A DNA stretch of 33,556 nt, from the NCBI GenBank assembly GCA_017533485.1, contig JAFXIC010000019.1, positions 1-33,556 of the forward strand. Reading direction: 5' to 3'. The notes beneath the pieces were generated by a model that worked only from the letters and a program-made list of their open reading frames with translations, had not been told where the DNA came from and searched no databases. Shown one piece after another: positions 15,183-23,800 of this stretch (position 1 is its first letter; each line of letters begins with the position of its first letter). The position numbers and the translations under genes were made by a program. Source of the DNA: Oscillospiraceae bacterium. Lineage in GTDB: Bacteria; Bacillota; Clostridia; Oscillospirales; Ruminococcaceae.

Positions 15183-15787
15183 ATTGTCAGACCTCCGAAA
15201 TTCTTGAGCATTTGCAGACCTTGTTCGCCGGATTTTTCGGGATGGAACTGTGCACCGTAGATGAATTTTCCATCGGTAATCAGTGCGGGAATTTTCCCGT
15301 CATAATCCGCATATGCAGCCACATTTTCGGGCTTGCAAAAGCCCTGGAAGGAGTGGACGAAATAGGTATAGATGGGAGTTTCGATGCCGCGCAGCAGCGG
15401 ACAGTCGGGCTGTTGGATTTCGAGCTCGTTCCAGCCCATATGGGGGATTGTAACACGGGGAGATGGGATTCTGTGGACCTCGCCGGAAATCAGCCCCAGT
15501 CCCTTACAGGGGGTGATTTCATCACTTTCGTCCAGCAGCATCTGCATTCCAAGACAGATTCCGAGCAGTGGTTTTTGTTTTGCACAGCTCAGAATCGTAT
15601 CGGTAAGACCGCTTTTTTGCAGCATTTCCATTGCCGCAGGGAAGGCGCCGACACCGGGAAGAATGAGTGCATCGGCGGCGCGGAGATCATCGGGATTCTT
15701 CGTCAGTTTATGGGGAAGATTGAGATATTGGAGCGCATTGCAGACGGAAAAGAGGTTGCCTGCGCCGTAATCAATGACAGCGATCAT
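15179..15787 (-). CDS. hisH: Imidazole glycerol phosphate synthase subunit HisH (glutaminase)
   Basis: The 202-residue class I glutamine amidotransferase supplies ammonia to HisF. The catalytic Cys is in PLLGICLGMQMLLDESDE, and the His-Glu pair is in GAQFHPEKSGEQG near the C-terminus. The N-terminus MIAVIDYGAGNLFSVCNAL is typical. It starts 3 bases after hisB and its ribosome site AAAGGAG lies inside the hisB end. It overlaps hisA by 4 bases. Confidence 0.95.
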   Translation of the reverse strand: MIAVIDYGAGNLFSVCNALQYLNLPHKLTKNPDDLRAADALILPGVGAFPAAMEMLQKSGLTDTILSCAKQKPLLGICLGMQMLLDESDEITPCKGLGLISGEVHRIPSPRVTIPHMGWNELEIQQPDCPLLRGIETPIYTYFVHSFQGFCKPENVAAYADYDGKIPALITDGKFIYGAQFHPEKSGEQGLQMLKNFGGLTI

Positions 15788-15790
15788 GAT

Positions 15791-16372
15791 TTATAAAGCT
15801 CCTTTCGTGGAGAGCACCGTACCGTCCTTTGTTTCGCGGACAGCCATTTTGAGCGCATGGGCGAAAGCCTTGAAGAGTGCCTCACATTTGTGATGGTCAT
15901 TGGTGCCGTAGCAGAGATTGAGGTGGAGGGTGATACCGGCATTCACAGCGAGTGCGCGGAAGAATTCCTCCGTCAGACACGTATCATAGCTTCCGATCAT
16001 CTGATTGGTAAAGCCGCCCTGAAAGACGAGATAGGGGCGGTTGGAGAGATCGAGTGCACAGAAGGAAAGTGCTTCGTCCATCGGGATATACGCGCTTCCA
16101 TAGCGTTCGATTCCGGCTTTGTCACGAAGTGCCTGTGAGAGGGCCTGACCGAGGACAATACCGGTATCTTCGACGGAATGATGGGCGTCAACCTCGAGAT
16201 CTCCGTCACAGGTAATCTGCATAGAGATTCCGGAATGGCGGGAGAGTGCGGTCAGCATATGGTCAAAGAATCCGATACCGGTAGAGATATCGCTCTGACC
16301 TTTTCCATCGAGTGTGACAGTGACCTGGATACGGGTTTCTTTGGTATTTCTGGAAACAGTTGCAGTACGCAT
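15791..16372 (-). CDS. hisB: Imidazoleglycerol-phosphate dehydratase (HisB)
   Basis: The 193-residue monofunctional enzyme dehydrates IGP to imidazole acetol phosphate. Metal-binding motifs HHSVEDTGI (in the first half) and NDHHKCEALFKAFAHAL (in the second) are both present, as expected from the internal repeat of the family. There is no HisN-type phosphatase domain, so histidinol-phosphate phosphatase must be encoded elsewhere. The start follows CAAGGAGG. Confidence 0.95.
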   Translation of the reverse strand: MRTATVSRNTKETRIQVTVTLDGKGQSDISTGIGFFDHMLTALSRHSGISMQITCDGDLEVDAHHSVEDTGIVLGQALSQALRDKAGIERYGSAYIPMDEALSFCALDLSNRPYLVFQGGFTNQMIGSYDTCLTEEFFRALAVNAGITLHLNLCYGTNDHHKCEALFKAFAHALKMAVRETKDGTVLSTKGAL

Positions 16373-16403
16373 AGTTGCCTCCTTGTGGGTGAAAATCGGG
16401 ATA

Positions 16404-17453
16404 TTATTCCGGCTTCAGGATATTTTCGAGTGCGGTCAGCAGCAGCGTCTGTTCGCGGCGGGTACCGGCACAAATCCGCAGTCCGTTCGGGAAACAGCGT
16501 ACTGCAATGCCCTGTTTGGCGAGGGATTCATAAATCTCCTTTGCATACGCAGTTTTCACAAAAATGAAGTTTGTGCGGGGTGCATAGACCGTATCGAGGA
16601 GTGCAGGGAATCTGCGGGCGAGATCGCTGACCGCAGTATAAAGACGCTGGGTCTGGACGATCATTTCATCGCGGCAGTATTCGAGCAGAGAACGCTCCGA
16701 GAGGACGGTTTCTGCGATCATCTGGCTGATGCTGTCGCAGTTATAGGGGGATTTTGCGGCACGCATCAGGGCAGTCAGCTTCGGATTGGCAACGGCAAAG
16801 CCCATACGGACTGCGGCAAGCCCGACCGCCTTGGAACAGGTGCGCAGTACGATCAGGTTTTCGTAGTCGTTGACCCAGGAGATCACGCTCTCATCCCAGA
16901 AATCCATATATGCTTCGTCGAGAATGACAAGGCAATTCACATTTTCCAGTAAACGCTTGACATCTGACCGTGTGATACCGAGGGAGGTGGGGTTGCAGGG
17001 ATTGGAGAAGATGACCGCGTCCGCGTCCTGACACGCAGCAATCAGTGCATCGAGGTCGATCTGGAGATTGTCCTTTTTCGGGACAACAACCGTTTCGAGC
17101 TCGGAAAGTGCGGCATAGAATCCGTACATCGAGAAGTCGTGCGACACAGTCACAAGCTTTCCGCCTTTTTTGAGGAAGCAGTTTTCGATGATACCGATGA
17201 GTTCATCCGAGCCGTTGCCTGCGGTCACACAGTCGGGGGATACTCCGTAATAGCCGGCGAATGCGTTGACTGCGCCATCGGCAAGCGGTGCGGGATAGCG
17301 GTTAAAATCAATCTGTTCGAGCTTATCGGCGATTTTCGATTTCAGCACATTCGGTAAATCAAAGTAGGATTCGTTGGCATCCAGCCGTACCGAATAGCTG
17401 CCGGTAATCGGGTCATAGGGTTTCAGCGCCGTCAGTTTTTCGGGTAAATTCAT
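16404..17453 (-). CDS. hisC: Histidinol-phosphate aminotransferase (HisC)
   Basis: The 349-residue class I/II PLP-dependent aminotransferase makes histidinol phosphate using glutamate. Visible motifs are RLDANESYFDLP at the N-terminus, AGNGSDELI, SNPCNPTS (PLP ring contact), LDEAYMDF, and RTCSKAVGLAAVRMGF with the PLP lysine at about residue 208. A C-terminal Arg in GLRICAG fits substrate carboxylate binding. It sits 45 bases after hisD, with AAAGGAG before the start. Confidence 0.94.
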   Translation of the reverse strand: MNLPEKLTALKPYDPITGSYSVRLDANESYFDLPNVLKSKIADKLEQIDFNRYPAPLADGAVNAFAGYYGVSPDCVTAGNGSDELIGIIENCFLKKGGKLVTVSHDFSMYGFYAALSELETVVVPKKDNLQIDLDALIAACQDADAVIFSNPCNPTSLGITRSDVKRLLENVNCLVILDEAYMDFWDESVISWVNDYENLIVLRTCSKAVGLAAVRMGFAVANPKLTALMRAAKSPYNCDSISQMIAETVLSERSLLEYCRDEMIVQTQRLYTAVSDLARRFPALLDTVYAPRTNFIFVKTAYAKEIYESLAKQGIAVRCFPNGLRICAGTRREQTLLLTALENILKPE

Positions 17454-17498
17454 AGGAATTGCTCCTTTCAGGCTTCCATGGTATGTGTGTGTGGGGGA

Positions 17499-18782
17499 TT
17501 ATTCGAATCTGACAGCAATAGCGTTTGCGTGTGCGGTCAGACCTTCCTTATTCGCGATACAGAGGATATCGTCCTTTGCGTCACGAAGTGCCTGTTCGGT
17601 GTAGTAGATATAGCTGGAACGCTTGACAAAGCTATAAACGGAGAGCGGGGAGAAGAATCTTGCGGTACCGGAGGTCGGGAGAACATGGTTTGGACCGGCA
17701 TAGTAATCGCCGAGCGGTTCGGAAGCGTATGCGCCGAGGAATACGGAGCCGGCATTATCGAGCTTGCCGATATATTCGAGCGGATTCTCCATCAGCACTT
17801 CCAGGTGTTCGGGGGCAACTTCATTTGCGAGCGCAACCGCTTCTGCAGGAGAATCACAGATGAGAATTGCGCCATAATTTTCGAGGGATTTCCCGATCAT
17901 ATCCTTACGTGAGAGCAATGCAGACTGACGTTCAATTTCCGCAAGCGTTTCGTTCGCAACCCGTTCGGAGGTTGTGACAAGGATTGCGGAAGCGAGGATA
18001 TCGTGTTCAGCCTGAGACATGAGGTCAGCGGCAACGAACTTCGGATTCGCGGTATCATCAGCCATGACAAGGATTTCGCTCGGGCCTGCAACCATGTCGA
18101 TATCGACAATTCCATAGAGGAGACGTTTTGCGGTTGCAACAAAGATGTTGCCGGGGCCGACGATTTTATCAACGCGCGGAATGGAGTCAGTACCGTAAGC
18201 GAGTGCAGCAACAGCCTGTGCGCCGCCCATCAGGAAGACTCTGTTCACGCCGCAAAGCGAAGCGGCAACGAGGATATCGGGATTGGGTTTTCCATCCTTT
18301 CCCGGGGGTGTTACCATAATCAGCTCTTTGACGCCGGCAATTTTCGCGGGGATTGCGTTCATCAGCACAGAGGACGGATAAGCAGCGGTACCGCCCGGAA
18401 CATACAGACCGACGCGTGCGAGACCGCGTAGCCGCTGACCGAGAATGACGCCGTCCTCACGGGTATTGACAAAGCCCTGTTCTTTCTGACGGTTATGGAA
18501 ATCGGCAATATTTTCGATGGCATTGAGGAGTGCGTTTACAAAAGTCGGATCGGCAGCTTCGAGTGCGTCCGCAATCGTATCGGGATCGACTTCGAAGCAT
18601 TCGGGACATTTTCCGTCGAATTTTTCGGTATAGGCTCTGACTGCCGCGTCACCGTTTTTCCGTACATTTTCAAGGATCTCGGTTACGGTTTCGACAACCT
18701 TCGGATCCGGTGCCGCATTGCGCTCGCGCAGGGAAGCGAAGAACTGTGCTTCATCCGTACCGTTGCAGCGAATGATTTTCAT
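17499..18782 (-). CDS. hisD: Histidinol dehydrogenase (HisD)
   Basis: The 427-residue zinc- and NAD-dependent enzyme oxidises histidinol to histidine, the last step of the pathway. Typical motifs are GLYVPGGTAAYPSSVLMNAIPA, DKIVGPGNIFVA, MVAGPSEILV, and SQAEHDILASAILVT (zinc and catalytic region). NEVAPEHLEV contains the catalytic Glu-His, and DYYAGPNHVLPTSGTARF is near the C-terminus. Length and order are normal. It lies 22 bases after hisG. Confidence 0.95.
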   Translation of the reverse strand: MKIIRCNGTDEAQFFASLRERNAAPDPKVVETVTEILENVRKNGDAAVRAYTEKFDGKCPECFEVDPDTIADALEAADPTFVNALLNAIENIADFHNRQKEQGFVNTREDGVILGQRLRGLARVGLYVPGGTAAYPSSVLMNAIPAKIAGVKELIMVTPPGKDGKPNPDILVAASLCGVNRVFLMGGAQAVAALAYGTDSIPRVDKIVGPGNIFVATAKRLLYGIVDIDMVAGPSEILVMADDTANPKFVAADLMSQAEHDILASAILVTTSERVANETLAEIERQSALLSRKDMIGKSLENYGAILICDSPAEAVALANEVAPEHLEVLMENPLEYIGKLDNAGSVFLGAYASEPLGDYYAGPNHVLPTSGTARFFSPLSVYSFVKRSSYIYYTEQALRDAKDDILCIANKEGLTAHANAIAVRFE

Positions 18783-18804
18783 ATAGATTCCTCCGTTTCA
18801 GAAT

Positions 18805-19446
18805 TCAGGTTTCGTTTTGGAAATAGGCTTCGATTTTGGAAATCAGTGTTTCCACTTCATTTTGACGCAGCTTCATGCTGACGGTATTGGCGATGAGGCG
18901 AGCGGAAATCGTACAGACATCCTCATAGACCTCAAGTCCGTTTTCCTTGAGTGTGGTGCCGGTTTCGACGATATCGACAATGCCGTCGGAGAGTTCCAGC
19001 AGCGGTGCAAGCTCGACAGAGCCTTCGATTTTGACGATATCGACATCCATGCCCTTCCCCTCGAAAAATTTCCGTGTAACATTGGGGTATTTGGTGGCAA
19101 TGGTCTTAACGCCGAAGCCGCTGTAAAAATCAGTCCCCTTTTTGACGGCGAGTGCGAACTTACAGCGTCCGAATCCAAGGTCAATCAGCTCATAGAACTT
19201 GCCCTGCATTTCGAGGATCGTGTCTTTTCCGACAACGCCCAGGTCACAAACGCCATGTTCGACATAGGTGATGACATCATTGGCTTTTGCGAGGACAACC
19301 TCCATGCTGCCGTCACCGATGGGGAGGATGAGGCGGCGTCCTTTTTCGTGGACATTCGTACAGTCATAGCCAAGCGCTTCAAAAAGCTTGACGGTATCTT
19401 TTTCCAGTCTGCCCTTTGTCAGAGCAATACGTAACGGACGACTCAT
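18805..19446 (-). CDS. hisG: ATP phosphoribosyltransferase catalytic subunit, short form (HisG)
   Basis: The 213-residue protein catalyses the first, committed step of histidine synthesis. It lacks the C-terminal regulatory domain of long HisG enzymes, and so needs HisZ, which is encoded just upstream. It begins SRPLRIALTKGRLEKDTVKLFEALG and contains AKANDVITYVEHGVCDLGVVGKD and the PRPP-loop-like DGIVDIVETGTTLKENGLE. Feedback inhibition by histidine acts through HisZ in this class. Confidence 0.95.
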   Translation of the reverse strand: MSRPLRIALTKGRLEKDTVKLFEALGYDCTNVHEKGRRLILPIGDGSMEVVLAKANDVITYVEHGVCDLGVVGKDTILEMQGKFYELIDLGFGRCKFALAVKKGTDFYSGFGVKTIATKYPNVTRKFFEGKGMDVDIVKIEGSVELAPLLELSDGIVDIVETGTTLKENGLEVYEDVCTISARLIANTVSMKLRQNEVETLISKIEAYFQNET

Positions 19447-19464
19447 AGTTTTCTCCTTATATCC

Positions 19465-20649
19465 TTATGAGATTTCGATGGGCAGCACACTTGCAATGCC
19501 ATGTTCGGCGGCATATTTCTTTGCATCTTCGATGGTTTCAGAGAGCGAGTGTTCAACGACAAGACCTTTTGCGCGGAGGGACTGTGCCGCTTCGATGGCA
19601 TTTGCCTCAGATCCTTTAGCCGCCCAGATGAGGACATTGCTGACGGGCTGCTGTGCGGCGGGTACAGAATCTCTCTGCTTGCTGAGGACTTTGACGACCG
19701 CATCAATGTTGACAGCGAATCCGGTTGCGGGAACTTCATATCCGAATTCAGCGATGAGATTATCATAGCGTCCGCCGGAAAGAACCTCTTCGCCGTAGCC
19801 GGAAAGGTAGCCGCGGAGAATCATGCCGGTATAATAGTCGGTGCGGTGAACCATACCGAGATCGACTGTGACACGATCTTTTCCGGCAAACTGGCTGACG
19901 GATGCCCAGAGGGATTTCAGCTCATCGAGGATTGTGCGGAAGCGTTCGCCGGTACAGATTGCCGCAGCTTTCGCGAAGACTTCTTCGCCGCCGAAGAGCC
20001 GCGGAAGCATCCGCAGTGCTTTTGTGATATCGGAATCTCCGATCGTGTCGAGGATATCATTGAGTGCGGGGTAATTCTTGGCTTCGATACAGCCGCGGAT
20101 GGTTTCTTTGACATCGTCAGCGGCAGGAAGCTGCTGCATCAGTTCTCGGAAGAATGCGGCATTGCCGAGCTCCAGCGTATATTCCGTACCGCAGGAAGCG
20201 AGGACATCGACTGCGGCGGCAATGACTTCGAGATCTGCCATACGGGAGTCAGAGCCGATGAGTTCAATACCTGACTGGGAGATTTCATCATCTCTGCCCT
20301 TGAGGGAAGGGGAGATGACATGGATATTCTGGTTGTAATAGAGGCGCAGCGGCAGTGCTGCGTCACGAAGTCTGGTTGCACAGACTCTTGCGATCGGAAC
20401 GGTATTATCGGGACGGAGCACAAGGAGTCTTCCTTTCGCGTCGGTCAGCTTATACATTCTCTCCTGCGGAAAGGGCTGGGCATCGCGGTCGAATACATCA
20501 TAGAATTCGAGGGTCGGCGTAATGATTTCGCTGTAACCGCGCGCCGTAAAGAGACCATGCAGTCTGCTTTCGAGCTGGCGGCGGAGTGTACATTCCGCAA
20601 AGAGGGAATCTTTCGTACCCTCCGGTGTAATAAGGTCAAATCGGTTCAT
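19465..20649 (-). CDS. hisZ: ATP phosphoribosyltransferase regulatory subunit (HisZ)
   Basis: The 394-residue protein is a histidyl-tRNA synthetase paralogue that does not charge tRNA and activates short HisG. Class II synthetase-like motifs include TPTLEFYDVFDRD (motif 1 region), LVLRPDNTVPIARV (motif 2 region) and GGRYDNLIAEFGYEVPATGF (motif 3 region). The true HisS anticodon-binding domain is reduced. The ATG at 20649 is chosen over an in-frame TTG at 20655 because of spacing from TGGAG. It is the first gene of the operon and is preceded by a leader of about 180 nt. Confidence 0.9.
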   Translation of the reverse strand: MNRFDLITPEGTKDSLFAECTLRRQLESRLHGLFTARGYSEIITPTLEFYDVFDRDAQPFPQERMYKLTDAKGRLLVLRPDNTVPIARVCATRLRDAALPLRLYYNQNIHVISPSLKGRDDEISQSGIELIGSDSRMADLEVIAAAVDVLASCGTEYTLELGNAAFFRELMQQLPAADDVKETIRGCIEAKNYPALNDILDTIGDSDITKALRMLPRLFGGEEVFAKAAAICTGERFRTILDELKSLWASVSQFAGKDRVTVDLGMVHRTDYYTGMILRGYLSGYGEEVLSGGRYDNLIAEFGYEVPATGFAVNIDAVVKVLSKQRDSVPAAQQPVSNVLIWAAKGSEANAIEAAQSLRAKGLVVEHSLSETIEDAKKYAAEHGIASVLPIEIS

Positions 20650-20838
20650 AATCAAACTCCATTCTTAATGGTATCTGGGGGGCAGGAAAACCGGAGAACC
20701 GGTTCTGCGGTGATATCAGGGGCAGCACCGCGCAAGCGATGTGCGGTATTGCCGAGGTTTTGTGTTGATTTCCCGTGCAGTCATAGTGGGCTTTCCGGGA
20801 GCATTCGCTAAAGCACTTTAGCGTGCTACTACGCTACT
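20650..20838 (-). other. his operon leader with palindromes
   Basis: In minus-strand order it contains a palindrome near the transcript start, CGCTAAAG (20806-20813) and CTTTAGCG (20816-20823), a possible repressor site. Next is a 14-bp imperfect hairpin at 20721-20753, then a small hairpin with arms AACCGG and CCGGTT (about 20689-20704). A 22-codon frame starting ATGACTGCACGG (about 20782 down to 20717) crosses the large hairpin. It has no histidine codons and no clear ribosome site, so classic his attenuation is not supported. No T-box sequence (GGTGGNACCGCG) was found. Confidence 0.5.
20721..20753. repeat. Hairpin repeat, copy 1 (his leader)
   Basis: The arms are GGCAGCACCGCGCA (20721-20734) and TGTGCGGTATTGCC (20740-20753). 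Read on the + strand, it shares the ends GGCARCACC and GGTATTGCC with the hairpin at 28711-28757. Both copies are preceded by TGATAT at the same distance (20711-20716 here). This suggests a dispersed palindromic element. Confidence 0.5.
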
Positions 20839-20867
20839 ATGTTACCATACTATCACAGAAAAGTCAA
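20839..20867 (-). promoter_or_regulatory. his operon promoter
   Basis: On the minus strand, the -35 box TTGACT (20867-20862) and -10 box TAACAT (20844-20839) are 17 bases apart. The -35 box is only one base from the polC stop codon (20871-20869). No terminator separates polC from his, so readthrough can add to his expression. Confidence 0.6.
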
Positions 20868-20868
20868 G

Positions 20869-23800
20869 TCAGAACAGTGAGAGCTGATTGGATTTCGGAA
20901 GATTTCCCAAAGCCCCGAGATGCTCGAGTGCTTCAATTATGGATTTTGATGCACCGCTTAACGACTGGAATTCATCAACCGAGATAAAATCGCCGTTTTG
21001 TGCGGTTTCGTAGAGCTTTTCGGCAGCTTTTCCGCCGATTCCGCTAATTGCGGCGAACGGGATCCGGAGCTTTCCGTCTTCGAGGAGATAGTCCGAGGCA
21101 TGGGATTTATAGAGGTCGATCGGGAGAAAATCATAACCGCGCGACATCATTTCGTTGACAATCAGCAGGATATCCATCAGGTCGGTTTCCTTCTTGGTAC
21201 GTTCTTTTCCCTTATTGCGAAGCTCCTGGATCTTCGCGCGGACCGCACCAATCCCCTGCATTGCAATTTCAGCGTCAAAATCATCGCCGCGCACAGAGAA
21301 ATAGGTTGCATAGTATTCGAGCGGTTTATAGAGCTTGAACCATCCGAGCTTGATTGCGGCGGTAACATAGGCTGCCGCATGGGCTTTCGGGAACATATAC
21401 TTGATTTTCAGACAGGAGTCGATATACCACTGCGGTACATTATGGTCGAGGAGCATCTGGATGCGTTCGGGGGTAAAGGTTTTGGGTGCTTTTCCCTTAC
21501 GGGTATCCTCCATAATCTGGAATGCCTGTTTGGGTTCCACGCCGTGATAGAGGAGATAGGTCATGATGCTGTCACGGGTACCGATCACGTCCGAAATGGT
21601 ACAGGTTCCGTTGGCAATCAGCTCCTGTGCATTGCCGAGCCATACATCCGTACCATGGGAGAGGCCGGAAATCTGCAGGAAGTCGGAGAAAAGCTTTGGC
21701 TGTGCTTCGAGGAGCATACCGATTGTAAAGTTGGTGCCCATTTCGGGGATTCCGAGCGAACCGGTTTTGCAGTAGATGTCTTCTTCTTTGACGCCGAGTA
21801 CGGTACAGTCGGTGCACATCCGGAATACCTGCGGATCGGTTGTCGGGACGTCGGCAACTTTAATACCGGTCATATCTTCGAGATGCTTATAGAGGGTCGG
21901 AACAACGTGACCGAGTTCATCGAGCTTTAAAATAGTGTCATGCAGGCTATGGAAATCGAAATGGGTGGTAATGACGTTCGCTTCGTCATCACCGGGATCA
22001 CCGGGCTGCTGGACAGGCGTAAAGTCGAAGATATCGAATTCTTCGGGTACAACGACCATGCCGCCCGGATGCTGGCCGGTTGTTTTCTTGACGCCGACAC
22101 ATCCTGCGACCAGACGATTGATTTCGGAGTTATTGACGGAGATTCCGCAGTCTTCGAGATAATGCTTGACATAACCGTAAGCGATTTTATCCTGTACACC
22201 GGAAATCGTGCCGGCCTTAAAGACGTTTGCGCGGCCGAACAATTCTTCGGTATAGCGATGGGACATGGTCTGATATTCGCCGGAGAAATTCTGGTCGATA
22301 TCGGGAGCTTTGTCGCCGTCAAATCCAAGGAAGGTTTCGAACGGGATGTCATGTCCGTCGCGCTTCATATCCGCGCCGCATTTCGGACAGTTTTTCGGTG
22401 GGAGGTCAAAGCCTGATCCGACAGAACCGTCCTCGATGAATTCGGAGTATCGGCATTCGGGACAGACATAATGCGGCATCAGCGGATTGACCTCGGAGAT
22501 GCCAGCCATACTCGCGACGAAGGAGGAGCCGACCGAACCACGCGAACCGACCATGTAGCCATGGCGTTCGGATTCGGCAACGAGTTTTTGTGCAATCATA
22601 TAGAGCACTGAAAAACCGTGTTTACAGATCGAGGTGAGCTCACGGTCCAGTCGTTTCTGAACGATTTCAGGAAGCGGCGTTCCATAGATACTTTCGGCTT
22701 TTTCGGTTGTAATGCGGATAAGATCCTCCTCCGCACCGGGGATAGAGGGTGTAAAGGTGCCTTTGGGGATTGCGTGACAGCGGTCGATTTTATCAGCAAT
22801 TTTATTGGGATTGGTGACGACAACCTCATAGGCGCGGTCTGCGCCGAGGTAGTCGAATTCTTCGAGCATTTCATCTGTGGTGCGGAAATAAAGGGGAGCC
22901 TGATTGCCGGTATCGGTAAAGCCATTTCCGGACTGAAGGATCTGGCGGTAGATACCGTCTTTTTCGTCCATGAAATGCACATCGCAGGTTGCGACGACCG
23001 GAATACCGAGCTGATCGCCGATACTTAGAACCTTGCGGTTATAGTTCCGGAGGTCTTCCTCAGTGTTTGCTGAGAATTTATCGCTTCGGAGCATAAAGCT
23101 GTTATTGGCGATGGGCTGGATTTCGAGATAATCGTAGAAGGATGCCAGCTTACAGAGTTCTTCGTCTGATTTTCCCTCAAGGATTGCGGTAAAGAGTTCG
23201 CCTGCTTCACACGCACTTCCATAGAGTAAGCCCTCGCGATGTTCCAGGAGGACGGATTTCGGAATCAGCGGTTTTTTATAGAAATAGTCGAGCTGGCTGT
23301 ATGAAACAAGACGGTAGAGATTTTTCATGCCCGTCTGATTTTTCGCAAGAATAATCTGGTGGAACGATTTCAGTTTTTTGACTTCGATATTGGGGAGTTT
23401 GGTGTTGAGATCACCGAGCTGTTCGAGGTGGGAATCGCGCACCAGCCTGTCCATCAGCGTCAGGTAGATTTTTGCGAGAATATAGGCGTCATCGGAAGCA
23501 TGATGATGTTCGAACTTTCCGAGCTTGAGATGCTTTGCAACCTGATCGAGCTTATGGTGACCGAGCTCCGGCAGCATACTGCGGCAGAGCATCAGGGTAT
23601 CAATGGTCGTGAAGGGGATGTCCATGTGATGGCGCTGAAAGACTGCACGTACAAAAGCCGTGTCGAAAGAAGCGTTATGCGCGATCAGCACAGGATTCTC
23701 GCCGCAGAATTTAAAAAATTCACGGATCGCAGCATCTTCGAGCGGTGCATCCTTTACGGTGTCATCGGAGATACCGGTGAGGTCGGTAATTTTCTGGGGA

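Noticed and set aside
20717-20782. 22-codon leader peptide in front of hisZ
   Set aside because: It has no histidine codons and no clear ribosome site, and it lies across a hairpin repeat, so it is probably spurious.
13552-20811. Many long + strand open frames opposite the his genes, up to about 260 codons
   Set aside because: They are antisense shadows of genes with clear family motifs, caused by codon bias. They have no ribosome sites or recognisable domains.
20656-20868. T-box riboswitch for histidine
   Set aside because: The conserved T-box sequence and the specifier/antiterminator arrangement are not found in the leader.
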